Origin: Bacteroidales bacterium UBA2764
Lineage (GTDB): Bacteria > Bacteroidota > Bacteroidia > Bacteroidales > Paludibacteraceae
DNA length: 12,864 nt
Reading direction: 5' to 3'
Assembly (NCBI GenBank): GCA_002352705.1
Contig: DEIW01000141.1
Coordinates: 1 to 12,864 of the forward strand
In this document: piece by piece, positions 1-8,243 of the stretch
How positions within the stretch are numbered: position 1 is the stretch's first letter
Layout of the letters: each line of letters begins with the position of its first letter
Made by a program: the position numbers and the translations under genes
The notes under the pieces: generated by a model
What the model was told of the DNA's origin: nothing
Databases searched by the model: none
The model's input: the letters and a program-made list of their open reading frames with translations, nothing else

Positions 1-32
1 CTTGAACACTATACGCCAGTTAAACGTCCTTG

Positions 33-1367
33 TCATTTGAAGAATCGTTCTAAATTACGGATTACATGACTTTTACAGAATACGACTACTGTGTCGCCTG
101 CGATTATCTGCGTCTCTCCATTGACCAGTATACCTTCCCCTGCACGCACGATGCCGCCTATGTTGGCTTCGCTGGGTAGGTCCTGGTCTTTTACCTTATG
201 TTTCGTGATGAGGCTGCCCTCTTTAGCAAAAAACTCCACTATCTCGGCATCCGCGCTGGTGAGGTTATGTACGCCGCGTACCGATGCATCCAGTAGCATC
301 TGGTAGATATAGCTGGCTGCGATGGTTTTCTTATTCAGTACCGTACCTATATCCAAGCCCTCTGCCATGGGAATATAATCCAGATTTTCCACCTCCGCGA
401 TGGTCTTACGGACTCCAAAACGTTTGGCTGCCAGACACGCAAAGATATTCGCTTCACTGCTGTCTGTCACAGCTACGAAAGCATCGGTGTCCTGAATACC
501 CTCTTCTTTAAGCACTTCCATGTCGGAACCGTCGGCGTTGATAATTAGAGCGTTTGGAACTTTTTCGCTCAACAGGGTACATAAATCACGGTCTTTCTCG
601 ATGATTTTGATGTTCATCTCGTCCGTCAGTTCTGTAGCAGCCTTACGGGCTATTCGACCTCCGCCGAAAAAGATTATGTTTTTGATCTCTCGTTTGGACT
701 TGCCTAACTCCTCACGCATGAACTCCATATTCTCTTTCGGACACATACAATAAATCATATCGCCCTCTTCCACGGTATCGCCGCCTCGTGGGATAAGCGT
801 CTGCTGTTCGCGTTTGATGGCTACTATACGGTATTTACCGTGATTATAGACGCCGGAGGCAAAAGTCTGACCTATAATCTTTGCTGTAGAGCGCACTTTG
901 ATAATGCATAACTCCAATGCTCCTTGGCATAAATGCAGGTGATAACGCATCCAGTTTGTCCTGAGGCTCTCCTCTATCTCGTTGGCTGCGAGCACCTCCG
1001 GATAAATCAGGTGGTTCAAACCCATCTCCTCAAAGAATTTCTTGTTCTCCGGCAACAGATATTCATAATTGTCGATACGAGCCAGGGTGCGTTTGGCTCC
1101 TAATGAGTTCGCTATCAGACAGGCGGTCATGTTCTCCGTCTCATGAGGCGTGACAGAGATAAACAAATCGCAATCTTTCACGCCTATCTCACGCTGGTCA
1201 TGTATGGACGTAGGATTACCTACTTTGGTCAATATATCATAGTTGGCGCTCAGGTCACCCAAACGCTCTGCACTCTCGTCCAAGAGACTGATCTCCATCT
1301 CCTCGCGGCTCAGCAGTTTCGCTAAGTGTGTGCCTACATCGCCAGCACCTGCGATAATGATTCGCAT
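33..1367 (-). CDS. trkA: TrkA, NAD-binding subunit of Trk potassium uptake system
   Basis: Cytoplasmic regulatory subunit that binds NAD(H) and gates the TrkH potassium channel at the inner membrane. The 444-residue product has the usual length and two tandem RCK units. The first Rossmann fold opens with GAGDVG (residues 6-11) and an acidic strand-2 end (LLDES); the second opens with FFGGGRIA near the middle. Each is followed by a TrkA-C-like beta-rich region. The frame is open upstream to 1601, but the start at 1367 is chosen because MRIIIAGAGDVG is the family N-terminus, a strong Shine-Dalgarno lies just upstream, and the longer frame reads antiparallel through dxs in another frame. The first 34 bp overlap the end of dxs, so the two are probably co-transcribed and translationally coupled. 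In Bacteroidales trkH usually follows; positions 1-32 are too short to show it. Confidence 0.95.
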   Translation of the reverse strand: MRIIIAGAGDVGTHLAKLLSREEMEISLLDESAERLGDLSANYDILTKVGNPTSIHDQREIGVKDCDLFISVTPHETENMTACLIANSLGAKRTLARIDNYEYLLPENKKFFEEMGLNHLIYPEVLAANEIEESLRTNWMRYHLHLCQGALELCIIKVRSTAKIIGQTFASGVYNHGKYRIVAIKREQQTLIPRGGDTVEEGDMIYCMCPKENMEFMREELGKSKREIKNIIFFGGGRIARKAATELTDEMNIKIIEKDRDLCTLLSEKVPNALIINADGSDMEVLKEEGIQDTDAFVAVTDSSEANIFACLAAKRFGVRKTIAEVENLDYIPMAEGLDIGTVLNKKTIAASYIYQMLLDASVRGVHNLTSADAEIVEFFAKEGSLITKHKVKDQDLPSEANIGGIVRAGEGILVNGETQIIAGDTVVVFCKSHVIRNLERFFK

Positions 1368-3256
1368 AATCCCTCCTTGTCTAATTTCAATAAATGGTAT
1401 AATTCTTTGGTAGAACCGTGTTCTACAAACTGATTGTTCACTCCAAGACGGATGATACGTGGCGAGTAGCCGTGCTCGCTCATCCATTCCAGTACAGCAC
1501 TTCCGAAACCGCCCGCTATCATTCCGTCCTCGGCTGTGATGATAGTGTGGTATTTCTTCCCTACCTCGTGCAGTAGGTCTTCGTCTAACGGTTTCACCCA
1601 TCGCATGTCGTAGTGAGCAATGCCGCCTTGGTACGTGGCACTTGGTTCCTTTGTCACTTCCTCAATCGCTTCCGCCATTGTATTTCCGATGGCTCCAATA
1701 GTCAGCACCGCTATCTCCTTTCCGTCCCGCAGTTTCACTCCCTTGCCCAGTCTTACAGGCGTAGCCGGTCCTGCAGCAAAGCGGTCATCCGAAGGACAGC
1801 GTCCCCTCGGATACCTGATGGCTACCGGGCCTTCTATCTTTTCCGCCAGAACCATCATCTCGCGCAAATCCTCTGCTGTTCTCGGAGCGCATATCTGCAT
1901 ATTGGGAATGGGACGAAGGTAAGCGATGTCCAATAACCCGTGATGGGTCGCTCCGTCATTCCCTACTATTCCTGCACGGTCAACGCAGAGCACGACATGC
2001 AAATTCTGCAATGCTACGTCATGCACGATATTGTCATACGCACGCTGGAGAAATGTGGAGTATATATTGCAATAGGGAATCATACCTGCTTTGGCAAGTC
2101 CGGCACTGAATGTCACGGCATGCCCCTCTGCTATCCCAACATCGAAGACACGGTCAGGCATCTCTTTCTGCATGATGTTCATACTACATCCGCTGGGCAT
2201 CGCAGGAGTGATACCTACTATCTTCTCGTTCTGCTTGGCTAACTCTAACAGCGTCGTTCCGAACACCTCTTGCCATAACGGAACAGAGTTTTGTCCTGAC
2301 TCTTGATTCCTGACTCCTGACTCTACATTGAACTCTCCCGGAGCATGCCAGACGGTCTGGTCGTTTTCTGCCGGTGCATACCCCTTGCCTTTCTTCGTGA
2401 TGATATGCAGCACCTTGGGGCCACGGTGGTTTTTTATCTCGCTTAAGATGCGTACCAACCCCTCTACGTCGTGACCGTCTGTCGGACCGAAATAGCGGAT
2501 GTTCAGCCCCGTGAAGATATTACTGCTTTGCTTACTCAGTACGGCTTTCAGACTGTTGTTACGGCGAAGCATAGCGCGCCTCTTCCGCTCATCTACCAGA
2601 TGCAACTTTGCCGCGAGGCGGAAAAGTCTCCATCTCCATTTGTTATAGGTCGAACTGGTAGTAAGGTCCACTAAGTACTGGGTAAAACCGCCCTTCAGAG
2701 GGTCAATCGCCATGTGATTGTCGTTGAGGACGATCAGCAGGTTGTTCTTGTCCATCGAGGTGTTGTTCAGTCCCTCGAAAGCCAGACCGCCTGTCATCGC
2801 CCCGTCCCCGATGATTGCCACTACGTTGGTCTTTTGACTTTCGACTTTTGACTTTCGACTCTCTGCTATATCAAGGCCCAAGGCCGCAGATATACTGTTA
2901 GAGGCATGACCGGCAATGAATGCATCATATTCACTCTCTGCAGGATTAGTGAACGGACTCAGACCCTTGAACTGACGGTTGGTGGGAAACCTGTCACGAC
3001 GACCCGTTAAAATCTTATGAGCATACGCCTGATGACCTACGTCCCAAACCAACTTGTCATGAGGAGTGTCGAATACATAATGCAACGCTACCGTCAGCTC
3101 TATGGTCCCTAAGGACGAAGCCAAGTGACCCGGGTTCTTACTCAATACCTTAATAATGAAATCTCGCAACTCGCTACACACGGCCGGCAACTCTTCCACT
3201 CGCAACTTCTTCAAGTCCGCCGGAGAATCAATCTTATTTAGATACTTGTATTCCAT
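1334..3256 (-). CDS. dxs: 1-deoxy-D-xylulose-5-phosphate synthase
   Basis: Thiamine-diphosphate enzyme that condenses pyruvate and glyceraldehyde 3-phosphate, the first step of the MEP isoprenoid pathway; cytoplasmic. The 640 residues cover the full family length. Visible motifs: NPGHLASSLG with the conserved His (44), GHASNSISAALG (116-127), the ThDP/Mg motif GDGAMTGG (150-157) through NDNHMAID (178-185), GPTDGHD (257-263), DVGIAEGHAVT with the catalytic Glu (377), DRAGIVGNDGATHHG (426-440) and a transketolase C-terminal domain with EDGMIAGGFGS. The start is ATG 3256, preceded by AAAGAGAG and a promoter at 3300-3331. Two loops carry repeat-derived residues: about 132-142, just before the ThDP motif, and about 311-321, in the linker between the first and second domains. 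Both keep the frame and spare the catalytic residues, so the enzyme should be active. trkA follows with a 34-bp overlap. Confidence 0.97.
   Translation of the reverse strand: MEYKYLNKIDSPADLKKLRVEELPAVCSELRDFIIKVLSKNPGHLASSLGTIELTVALHYVFDTPHDKLVWDVGHQAYAHKILTGRRDRFPTNRQFKGLSPFTNPAESEYDAFIAGHASNSISAALGLDIAESRKSKVESQKTNVVAIIGDGAMTGGLAFEGLNNTSMDKNNLLIVLNDNHMAIDPLKGGFTQYLVDLTTSSTYNKWRWRLFRLAAKLHLVDERKRRAMLRRNNSLKAVLSKQSSNIFTGLNIRYFGPTDGHDVEGLVRILSEIKNHRGPKVLHIITKKGKGYAPAENDQTVWHAPGEFNVESGVRNQESGQNSVPLWQEVFGTTLLELAKQNEKIVGITPAMPSGCSMNIMQKEMPDRVFDVGIAEGHAVTFSAGLAKAGMIPYCNIYSTFLQRAYDNIVHDVALQNLHVVLCVDRAGIVGNDGATHHGLLDIAYLRPIPNMQICAPRTAEDLREMMVLAEKIEGPVAIRYPRGRCPSDDRFAAGPATPVRLGKGVKLRDGKEIAVLTIGAIGNTMAEAIEEVTKEPSATYQGGIAHYDMRWVKPLDEDLLHEVGKKYHTIITAEDGMIAGGFGSAVLEWMSEHGYSPRIIRLGVNNQFVEHGSTKELYHLLKLDKEGLCESLSQVLAM
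1371..1378 (-). promoter_or_regulatory. Shine-Dalgarno site of trkA
   Basis: Reads AAGGAGGG on the minus strand, three bases before the ATG at 1367. It fixes the trkA start. It lies inside the 3' part of dxs, so trkA can initiate independently of dxs termination. Strong Shine-Dalgarno sites are not the rule in this phylum, and the other starts in the window show little or none. Confidence 0.75.
2294..2321 (-). repeat. 7-bp tandem repeat tract inside dxs (inter-domain linker)
   Basis: Four units with a 7-bp period, TCCTGAC, TCTTGAT, TCCTGAC, TCCTGAC on the plus strand (GTCAGGA-like on the coding strand). They encode the loop around ESGVRNQESG. Because 7 is not a multiple of 3, the encoded peptide repeats every seven residues (three units). 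The tract sits in the variable linker between the first and second Dxs domains. Confidence 0.85.
2833..2860 (-). repeat. 7-bp tandem repeat tract inside dxs (before ThDP motif)
   Basis: Four perfect alternating units TTTGACT / TTCGACT on the plus strand, AGTCAAA / AGTCGAA on the coding strand. They encode SRKSKVESQK immediately before the conserved strand NVVAIIGDGAMTGG. The same heptamer recurs in alr at 9843-9870 and, diverged, in the ABC ATPase gene at 10416-10436. Confidence 0.9.
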
Positions 3257-3299
3257 CTCTCTTTAACGTAATATGCACCGCATATCAACATTTAGACTG

Positions 3300-3331
3300 C
3301 AAAATTACGAAATTATTTTCATATACGCAAG
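3300..3331 (-). promoter_or_regulatory. Bacteroidetes-type promoter for dxs-trkA
   Basis: On the minus strand: -33-like CTTG (3328-3331), a 20-bp spacer, and -7 TAATTTTG (3300-3307), matching TAnnTTTG. It lies about 44 bp upstream of the dxs ATG, in an AT-rich stretch unlike the flanking genes. It faces away from the plus-strand promoter 35 bp further on. Confidence 0.6.
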
Positions 3332-3365
3332 TAATTTGACATATTTCACGAAATTTATCAATAAA

Positions 3366-3397
3366 TTTGCATATATCAAATATTTTTTGTACTTTTG
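3366..3397 (+). promoter_or_regulatory. Bacteroidetes-type promoter for the TIR/macro operon
   Basis: -33 TTTG (3366-3369), a 20-bp spacer, and -7 TACTTTTG (3390-3397), an exact match to TAnnTTTG followed by CAG. Transcription would start near 3402-3406, about 20 bp before the ATG at 3424. Together with the minus-strand promoter at 3300-3331 it forms a compact divergent region. No operator or inverted repeat is evident, so there is no visible sign of regulation. Confidence 0.7.
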
Positions 3398-3423
3398 CAG
3401 CCGTAAAATGTGTATTGTGCACT

Positions 3424-4338
3424 ATGAACTATTCCGGTAAGAAAAAATATGTGCTCGGCCAGTGGAAAAAACTGCTTGGAGCAAGTATGGGAGATTTTTT
3501 ACAGTGGGCTGTTTTGACAATTACAGTAGTAGGTTCTCTCATCGCTTTCCTTCCTTCCGAAAGTGCGGCATGGCTGAAAGCTGCCATCCCTTATTTCATA
3601 AGTTCATATACTTTCCTCTTTATATTGCTGATTTTGTTATTGATGGGATTGGCGCTGTTAGTCAATTGGCCTCACACTCGAGCTGCATACAAGGACAAGC
3701 AAACGGAGATACAGGTGGTAGTGGAGTGTTGTGATATATTGCAGCAGGAGGGGATGAAAGTGATTCATACCGTAGATACTTTCGATATGGAGTTGGATCG
3801 CATTATCAGTCCCCGCTCATTGCACGGTGCTTTTTTGCAGTTATGCAACAGGAATCATGTCGATGTGGACGGGCAGATAGATGCAGCATTGGAACGCAAG
3901 AAGCCTGTCGGAGTGAACGAAGAATTGCCGGGACGGAAACAGCAATATCCGTTAGGTACCATCTGCCGTGTGAATGTAGGGGATGAGCCTTTCTGCTGTG
4001 TCGCCTTTACGAGGCTTCAGCCGGACGGGGCTATTCAGATTTCCGTAGATGAATATATAGATTGTCTGAAAAACATGTGGAGAAATCTGGCGGACCCGCG
4101 CAACAGGAGTGATGTAGTTAACGTAGCGGTGATGGGAAATAAGTTCACGGATCTCCCCTCCGAGTTCTCTACGGAGCAGAAAATAGACTTTATGATACAG
4201 ACTTTCTTTGCTGTGGCGCGTGAGAGGGCCTGTTGCCGGACGCTCAGGATATGTGTGCATCCGGACAATGCTCCGGATATTGATTTCGATAAATATCCCG
4301 TGATTATTGAGCATCTTGCCAAAAGACCGGTCATTTGA
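3424..4338 (+). CDS. Two-helix membrane protein with ThsA-type macro-like domain
   Basis: The 304-residue protein has two membrane helices near the N-terminus (about 28-45 and 55-80) and then a cytoplasmic domain. The pattern from about 97 to 245 (ECCDI, GMKVI, FD-x-x-x-D-x-IIS-x-x-SLHG, YPLGT, CCVAF, NVAVMG) resembles the macro-like domain of Thoeris ThsA proteins (formerly DUF6430) as I know it. In type II Thoeris a TM-TM-macro effector binds TIR-made histidine-ADP-ribose and disrupts the membrane. The next gene is a TIR protein, which supports this reading. The last 60 residues are less familiar. The glycine-rich loop is poor (VMGNKF where GxG is common), so ligand binding is uncertain. 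ATG 3424 is chosen because the in-frame ATG at 3367 overlaps the promoter. It lies first in a four-gene operon. Confidence 0.75.
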   Translation: MNYSGKKKYVLGQWKKLLGASMGDFLQWAVLTITVVGSLIAFLPSESAAWLKAAIPYFISSYTFLFILLILLLMGLALLVNWPHTRAAYKDKQTEIQVVVECCDILQQEGMKVIHTVDTFDMELDRIISPRSLHGAFLQLCNRNHVDVDGQIDAALERKKPVGVNEELPGRKQQYPLGTICRVNVGDEPFCCVAFTRLQPDGAIQISVDEYIDCLKNMWRNLADPRNRSDVVNVAVMGNKFTDLPSEFSTEQKIDFMIQTFFAVARERACCRTLRICVHPDNAPDIDFDKYPVIIEHLAKRPVI

Positions 4339-4352
4339 TTTCTTCTTCAGTT

Positions 4353-5480
4353 ATGCAGGATACCTATCAATATTTTGCGTTTATCAGTTTCCAGAACGCC
4401 GATGCCCGTGAGGCGGTACGATTGCAGCATGCGATAGAGAGTTATCGTTTGCCGGCGGTGTTATGCCGTCAGAACAGTGTGCCGCGCCGCATTAGACCTC
4501 TGTACTGTTATATTAACGACATGCATGCCGGTGAAGAGTTGATGCAGGAACTCAAGCAGCGCATGGAGAACTCGCGTTTTCTTATTGTCGTCTGTTCGCC
4601 GCGTTCTGCAAAATCGGTTTATGTAAACAGCGGTATCGAGTATTTCATCTCGCTTGGCAGAAGGGACAGCATCATCCCGATTATTATAGATGGCGTGCCG
4701 TATAGTTCTGACCCCGAAACGGAATGTTTTCCCGAGGCCCTGCGTCGTCATTTCCCCAAACATGCCGATCCTCTTCAAGACCACTCGATATTAGGTATCA
4801 ATGTACGTGAAGCCGGAGTATCGCGCCGTCAGGCGTATGACCGGGCAATGCTGATGGTGGTAGCACGTATGTTGCAATTGGATTTCGACGGACTGCTACT
4901 GCGTGAGAAACAGCGCCGCCGCCGGCGTGCGATAGGATGGACGCTCCTTTCTCTTGTCATCGCTTGTGCCCTGGGATGCACATGGTATCTGTCTCAATCG
5001 GTTGCGGTAAGTGTTATACCCTATGAGGCATCGCCGCATAATGATTCTCTGCCTCCAGCCTCTCATATCACCGTCTCGCTGTCTTTGGAAAACGAGAGCA
5101 AGACAGATTCTCTAACGGCTTTGGGAGATACCTTGCTTTTCAGGAATATACCACCGCGCTACATAGGGCGTGAGGTGCGGTTATGCGTCACCGCGGACGG
5201 ATATATCCCTTGCGACACCAATATGGTTCTGCAGAAACAAAACAGGCTCCCTATGCTCCGTAATCCGGAGATATACGGGCACGTACATTTCCGCCTGATA
5301 GGCAAACCGCAGACACTTTCTGTGGCCGGACGGACGGTATTGCCGGATAAGGACGGCAGGGTTGATATCTCTTTCCCTGTAGCCGAACAGCGAAAGGCGT
5401 ATCCGGTAGAATGGCAGGGAGGAGCAGACTCAGTTTATATGCCCTGCGGCGGAGATGATGTAATTATTACCGAACCATGA
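4353..5480 (+). CDS. TIR-domain protein with membrane anchor and periplasmic beta-rich tail
   Basis: The 375-residue protein has three parts. A TIR domain (about 4-165) shows YFAFISFQNAD in strand A, a YCYINDMHAGEEL box, FLIVVCSPRSAKS and VNSGIEYF with a candidate catalytic Glu (96). Bacterial TIR domains cleave NAD+ or make ADP-ribose signals. A basic run (five Arg near 189-193) precedes one membrane helix (about 194-214), so by the positive-inside rule TIR is cytoplasmic and the C-terminus periplasmic. The tail (215-375) is beta-rich, with a segment reminiscent of PEGA / carboxypeptidase-regulatory-like folds (FRNIPPRYIGREV, then ADGYIPCD). Thoeris ThsB proteins are usually soluble TIRs, so the anchor and tail are unusual. 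A TTG at 4335, overlapping the previous stop, is an alternative start; ATG 4353 leaves a 14-bp gap. The 3' end overlaps the next ATG (ATGA). Confidence 0.88.
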   Translation: MQDTYQYFAFISFQNADAREAVRLQHAIESYRLPAVLCRQNSVPRRIRPLYCYINDMHAGEELMQELKQRMENSRFLIVVCSPRSAKSVYVNSGIEYFISLGRRDSIIPIIIDGVPYSSDPETECFPEALRRHFPKHADPLQDHSILGINVREAGVSRRQAYDRAMLMVVARMLQLDFDGLLLREKQRRRRRAIGWTLLSLVIACALGCTWYLSQSVAVSVIPYEASPHNDSLPPASHITVSLSLENESKTDSLTALGDTLLFRNIPPRYIGREVRLCVTADGYIPCDTNMVLQKQNRLPMLRNPEIYGHVHFRLIGKPQTLSVAGRTVLPDKDGRVDISFPVAEQRKAYPVEWQGGADSVYMPCGGDDVIITEP

Positions 5481-7027
5481 AACAGAAATTCCTATTGTGT
5501 ATACTGGCGTGCTTGACGACCCTTGGCTCTTGGGCTATCACCCAGAATGGAAATGTACGTACTATAGCGCGTAAAGGTCGTGCGGGAAGTCCCATAGAAG
5601 GGGCTGTCATCCGTTTGCAGGGTACGCACAACAAAGTAGCGAGTCGTGCCAATGGCGACTTTGCTCTATTACTCCATGAACTACATAACGGAGACGCTTA
5701 TTCTATAGCCAGCATTGTCAAGTCCGGATATGAGCCGGCAGAGCAAGAACTCATCGGTAGAAAACTGCCATGCTCGGACAAAGTGCCGGTAGAAATTCTC
5801 CTTGTCAACCGTATCGAACTCATGCAAGAGAAGGAGGAGATAGAAAACAAGGCGCGGGAGAATGTGGAGATCTATTATCAGGCACGGTTGGACAGTCTGG
5901 AGCGTCTTGTGGCTGAGCAGCGTATAACAGAGGAAGAGATGCGAGCCCGGCGCCAACAGTTGGAGAGCCAATATGAGAATTTCGAACCTTTACTGCAAGC
6001 GATGTCGGATGTCCTGGCGCGCACCGATTACCGGCGCATGGACTCCCTCACGGCTTTGATGCAACAGGCTGTCGAAAACGGCAACCCCGAAGAGGCGGAG
6101 CGAATAGTACGCGAGAAAGGAAGTATCACCCAACGGGAGACCATCCTGCGTGAATGGGGAAAGAATATACAGGCTCTGCGCCAAGAGGTTGACAAGAATC
6201 AAGAAGAGTACAACCGCCAGAAGAAACAGCTGGAGGAGGACTGTTTCAGAATGTATTCGGCATTCCTGACACGTTTCCGTAACGACAGCGCTGCTTATTA
6301 TATTCAAAAACGTGCCGCTCTTGATACCCTCAATATTGATTACCAACTTCAGGCGGGTCAGTTTATGCGGGATATCATGGCGGATTATCCGGAGGCTCAG
6401 CGCTATTTCGAGCGGGCATACCGTATCGCCTCTTCCCAATATACGGAGGTGAGCGGACAAATGGCTACTACCGCAAACGAACTCGGGCTTATCTATAAGC
6501 AACAAGGGCAGTTAGAGACCGCGATGGTATGGTATCAACGCTCCATGAAAATCCGTGAGCAACTCCGTGGCAAAAACTCTGTAGAAGTAGCAGAGGCTCT
6601 GAATAATATGGGAGAACTATTCCGCACCCGGAAGGACCTCAAGCGCGCTATGGAATGTCATAAACGAGCGCTGAAGATCCGCCAGAAACAACTCGGAAGC
6701 AACAGCCCGGAGACGGCAGTGAGCATGAATAATATTGCCGGAGTAATGTATCAACTCAAGCAGTATTCACAGGCTGAGAAACTCTTTACCGAGGTGCGGG
6801 ATATCTATGCTGCAAATCCCAAAGTCACTCCCTCGCGTGTGGCTGCGAACTATAACAACTTAGGCGGCGTATGTTACCAACAAGGTAAATATGAAGACGC
6901 CGCCCTGTATTTTGACCGGGCGCTGGCCATTTACCGGAAGGTCCTCGGTGACCGGCACCCTATGACCCTCAATGCTCTCAAGAACAGCAATATTTGCAAG
7001 CAAAAGATACAAACTCAAAACCAATAA
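5477..7027 (+). CDS. Exported coiled-coil / tetratricopeptide-repeat protein
   Basis: The 516-residue protein starts with a signal peptide (1-20, ending GSWA) and so is periplasmic or beyond. A Cys at 12 does not make a convincing lipobox. Residues 21-112 look like a carboxypeptidase-regulatory-like beta-sandwich (SPIEGAVIRLQGT, ANGDFAL, KSGYEP). Residues 113-255 are highly charged and helical, probably coiled coil. From about 290 to 510 there are TPRs, the last four clear and of kinesin-light-chain type (ANELGLIYKQQGQLETAMVWY and its relatives). It likely serves as a protein-binding scaffold. The ATG overlaps the stop of the TIR gene by 4 bp, implying translational coupling and a shared complex. 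The matching beta-rich tail of the TIR protein is a plausible contact in the periplasm, but this is inferred. Confidence 0.88.
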   Translation: MKQKFLLCILACLTTLGSWAITQNGNVRTIARKGRAGSPIEGAVIRLQGTHNKVASRANGDFALLLHELHNGDAYSIASIVKSGYEPAEQELIGRKLPCSDKVPVEILLVNRIELMQEKEEIENKARENVEIYYQARLDSLERLVAEQRITEEEMRARRQQLESQYENFEPLLQAMSDVLARTDYRRMDSLTALMQQAVENGNPEEAERIVREKGSITQRETILREWGKNIQALRQEVDKNQEEYNRQKKQLEEDCFRMYSAFLTRFRNDSAAYYIQKRAALDTLNIDYQLQAGQFMRDIMADYPEAQRYFERAYRIASSQYTEVSGQMATTANELGLIYKQQGQLETAMVWYQRSMKIREQLRGKNSVEVAEALNNMGELFRTRKDLKRAMECHKRALKIRQKQLGSNSPETAVSMNNIAGVMYQLKQYSQAEKLFTEVRDIYAANPKVTPSRVAANYNNLGGVCYQQGKYEDAALYFDRALAIYRKVLGDRHPMTLNALKNSNICKQKIQTQNQ

Positions 7028-7037
7028 CTCACATATT

Positions 7038-8243
7038 ATGAAAAAGAACTTACATTCAATGATTCATTCGTGTATCGTACTTTGTGTATTCCTGTTATGC
7101 GCATCGTCCGTCCGAGCCTATGATTTCACGCTGGCGGATGCGAATGGAAACGATATCAATTACACCATTATTCGCGATTCTATTTCCATTTTCAGCAACA
7201 GTGCGGGGATATCCGAAGAGCACGTGTTCAAGTTTACGGGAGATAATGTCTTTGTCGATGCTTCGATGACGAAACCCTATAGCGGAAATATCGTTATTCC
7301 GGAGACAGTTTCCTATACCATTCCGGGGGATGTTGCTCCCACCACATTCCAAGTGGTAGGACTGATGGACTATGCTTTTGCATACGGCGCTGAAATCAAG
7401 TCTGTCAGCCTGCCTAATACCCTCCAAGTCATAGGCACGTTCGCTTTTCAAGCTTGTGACTCGTTATCCACAATAGATATACCGGACAACGTACAATACA
7501 TCGGCCATGACGCTTTCGTTAGATGTGCCCTACTTGAGAGTATTCACCTTCCCCGTAACCTGGAGACCATCGAGAACGGACTTTTTAACAGGTGTTATGC
7601 CCTCCAAAATATCGTTCTGCCTTCTTCCGTCAGAATTATCAACGGTCATGCTTTTTATGCTTGTACCGGCCTCACTTCTTTTGTTCTGCCGGACAGTGTC
7701 CGGCGGGTCGATTATAGTGCTTTTGAGGAGTGCTCCGGTCTTCGGTGGGTATCCCTTGCGCAGGTTGATTCGGTCGGTCAAATGGCTTTTAGCGGGTGTA
7801 GTAATCTGACTTCTGTCTCGTTGCTCAGTCAAGTGCCGCCTGCATTGGGAACATCGGCGTTCGTGTCTTCCCGTGACACACTCTATGTGCCTGCCGATGC
7901 GGTTACGGCATACCAAGCCTCCGATTGGAATGGTTATTTCAAAAATATCGTCGGTATGAATGAGGCAGAGACGAAGATAGAGACTCTTTCAGGCAACTCC
8001 GTAACCCTGAAATGGAAACCGGACGAGGATGTCACGCTCTATGATATCAATGTGTATGCCGGTTCTAACCATGTAGCCCGCTATCTCGTGGACGGAGACG
8101 GTAAACTCACCTCGTCCCAACGTTTCGCGCCGACGGTCTATTTCCATAAAAAAGACACCACGGTTTCCACGAATGAGTACTTTGTCATCACGCTGGATAA
8201 TCTATCGGAGGATACGAAATATACCTATACCATCAAAGGTTAA
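7038..8243 (+). CDS. Exported BspA-like leucine-rich-repeat protein, truncated by in-frame TAA
   Basis: The 401-residue protein begins with a signal peptide (1-27, ending SVRA). BspA-type (LRR_5) repeats span about 105-290, with units of the form AF-x-x-C-x-x-L-x-x-I-x-LP-x-x-V-x-x-I. A fibronectin-III-like module starts near 311 (SGNSVTLKWKPDED) and reaches the typical LSEDTKYTYTIKG strand at the very end. BspA-like proteins of this phylum are exported and bind proteins or surfaces. The TAA at 8241-8243 falls just before the expected last FN3 strand, and the same frame continues with sense sequence to 8429. ATG 7038 is chosen because it gives the signal peptide. It lies 10 bp after the TPR gene, so it is probably the fourth gene of the operon, though it could be an independent passenger. 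Confidence 0.85.
   Translation: MKKNLHSMIHSCIVLCVFLLCASSVRAYDFTLADANGNDINYTIIRDSISIFSNSAGISEEHVFKFTGDNVFVDASMTKPYSGNIVIPETVSYTIPGDVAPTTFQVVGLMDYAFAYGAEIKSVSLPNTLQVIGTFAFQACDSLSTIDIPDNVQYIGHDAFVRCALLESIHLPRNLETIENGLFNRCYALQNIVLPSSVRIINGHAFYACTGLTSFVLPDSVRRVDYSAFEECSGLRWVSLAQVDSVGQMAFSGCSNLTSVSLLSQVPPALGTSAFVSSRDTLYVPADAVTAYQASDWNGYFKNIVGMNEAETKIETLSGNSVTLKWKPDEDVTLYDINVYAGSNHVARYLVDGDGKLTSSQRFAPTVYFHKKDTTVSTNEYFVITLDNLSEDTKYTYTIKG

Noticed and set aside
1..32. Start of trkH
   Set aside because: Expected from gene order, but 32 bases show no start codon or recognisable peptide on the minus strand.
1368..1601. Upstream extension of trkA by 78 codons
   Set aside because: It lies antiparallel-free but out of frame inside dxs, has no TrkA similarity, and a strong Shine-Dalgarno with the family N-terminus marks 1367.
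2833..2860. CRISPR or phage-variable array reading of the tandem tracts
   Set aside because: Units are 7-8 bp with no spacers and no cas genes; they lie inside coding sequence.
3367..3423. Earlier in-frame ATG (3367) for the macro-like protein
   Set aside because: It overlaps the -33/-7 promoter, so it would not be in the transcript; MNYSGKKK at 3424 fits better.
5477..5540. Lipoprotein signal in the TPR protein (Cys at residue 12)
   Set aside because: The hydrophobic stretch before it is too short; cleavage after GSWA as a normal secreted protein fits better.
8241..8243. Recoded TAA or alternative genetic code
   Set aside because: TAA ends the TPR, alr and ABC genes at natural protein ends, and TGA and TAG also act as stops in the window.
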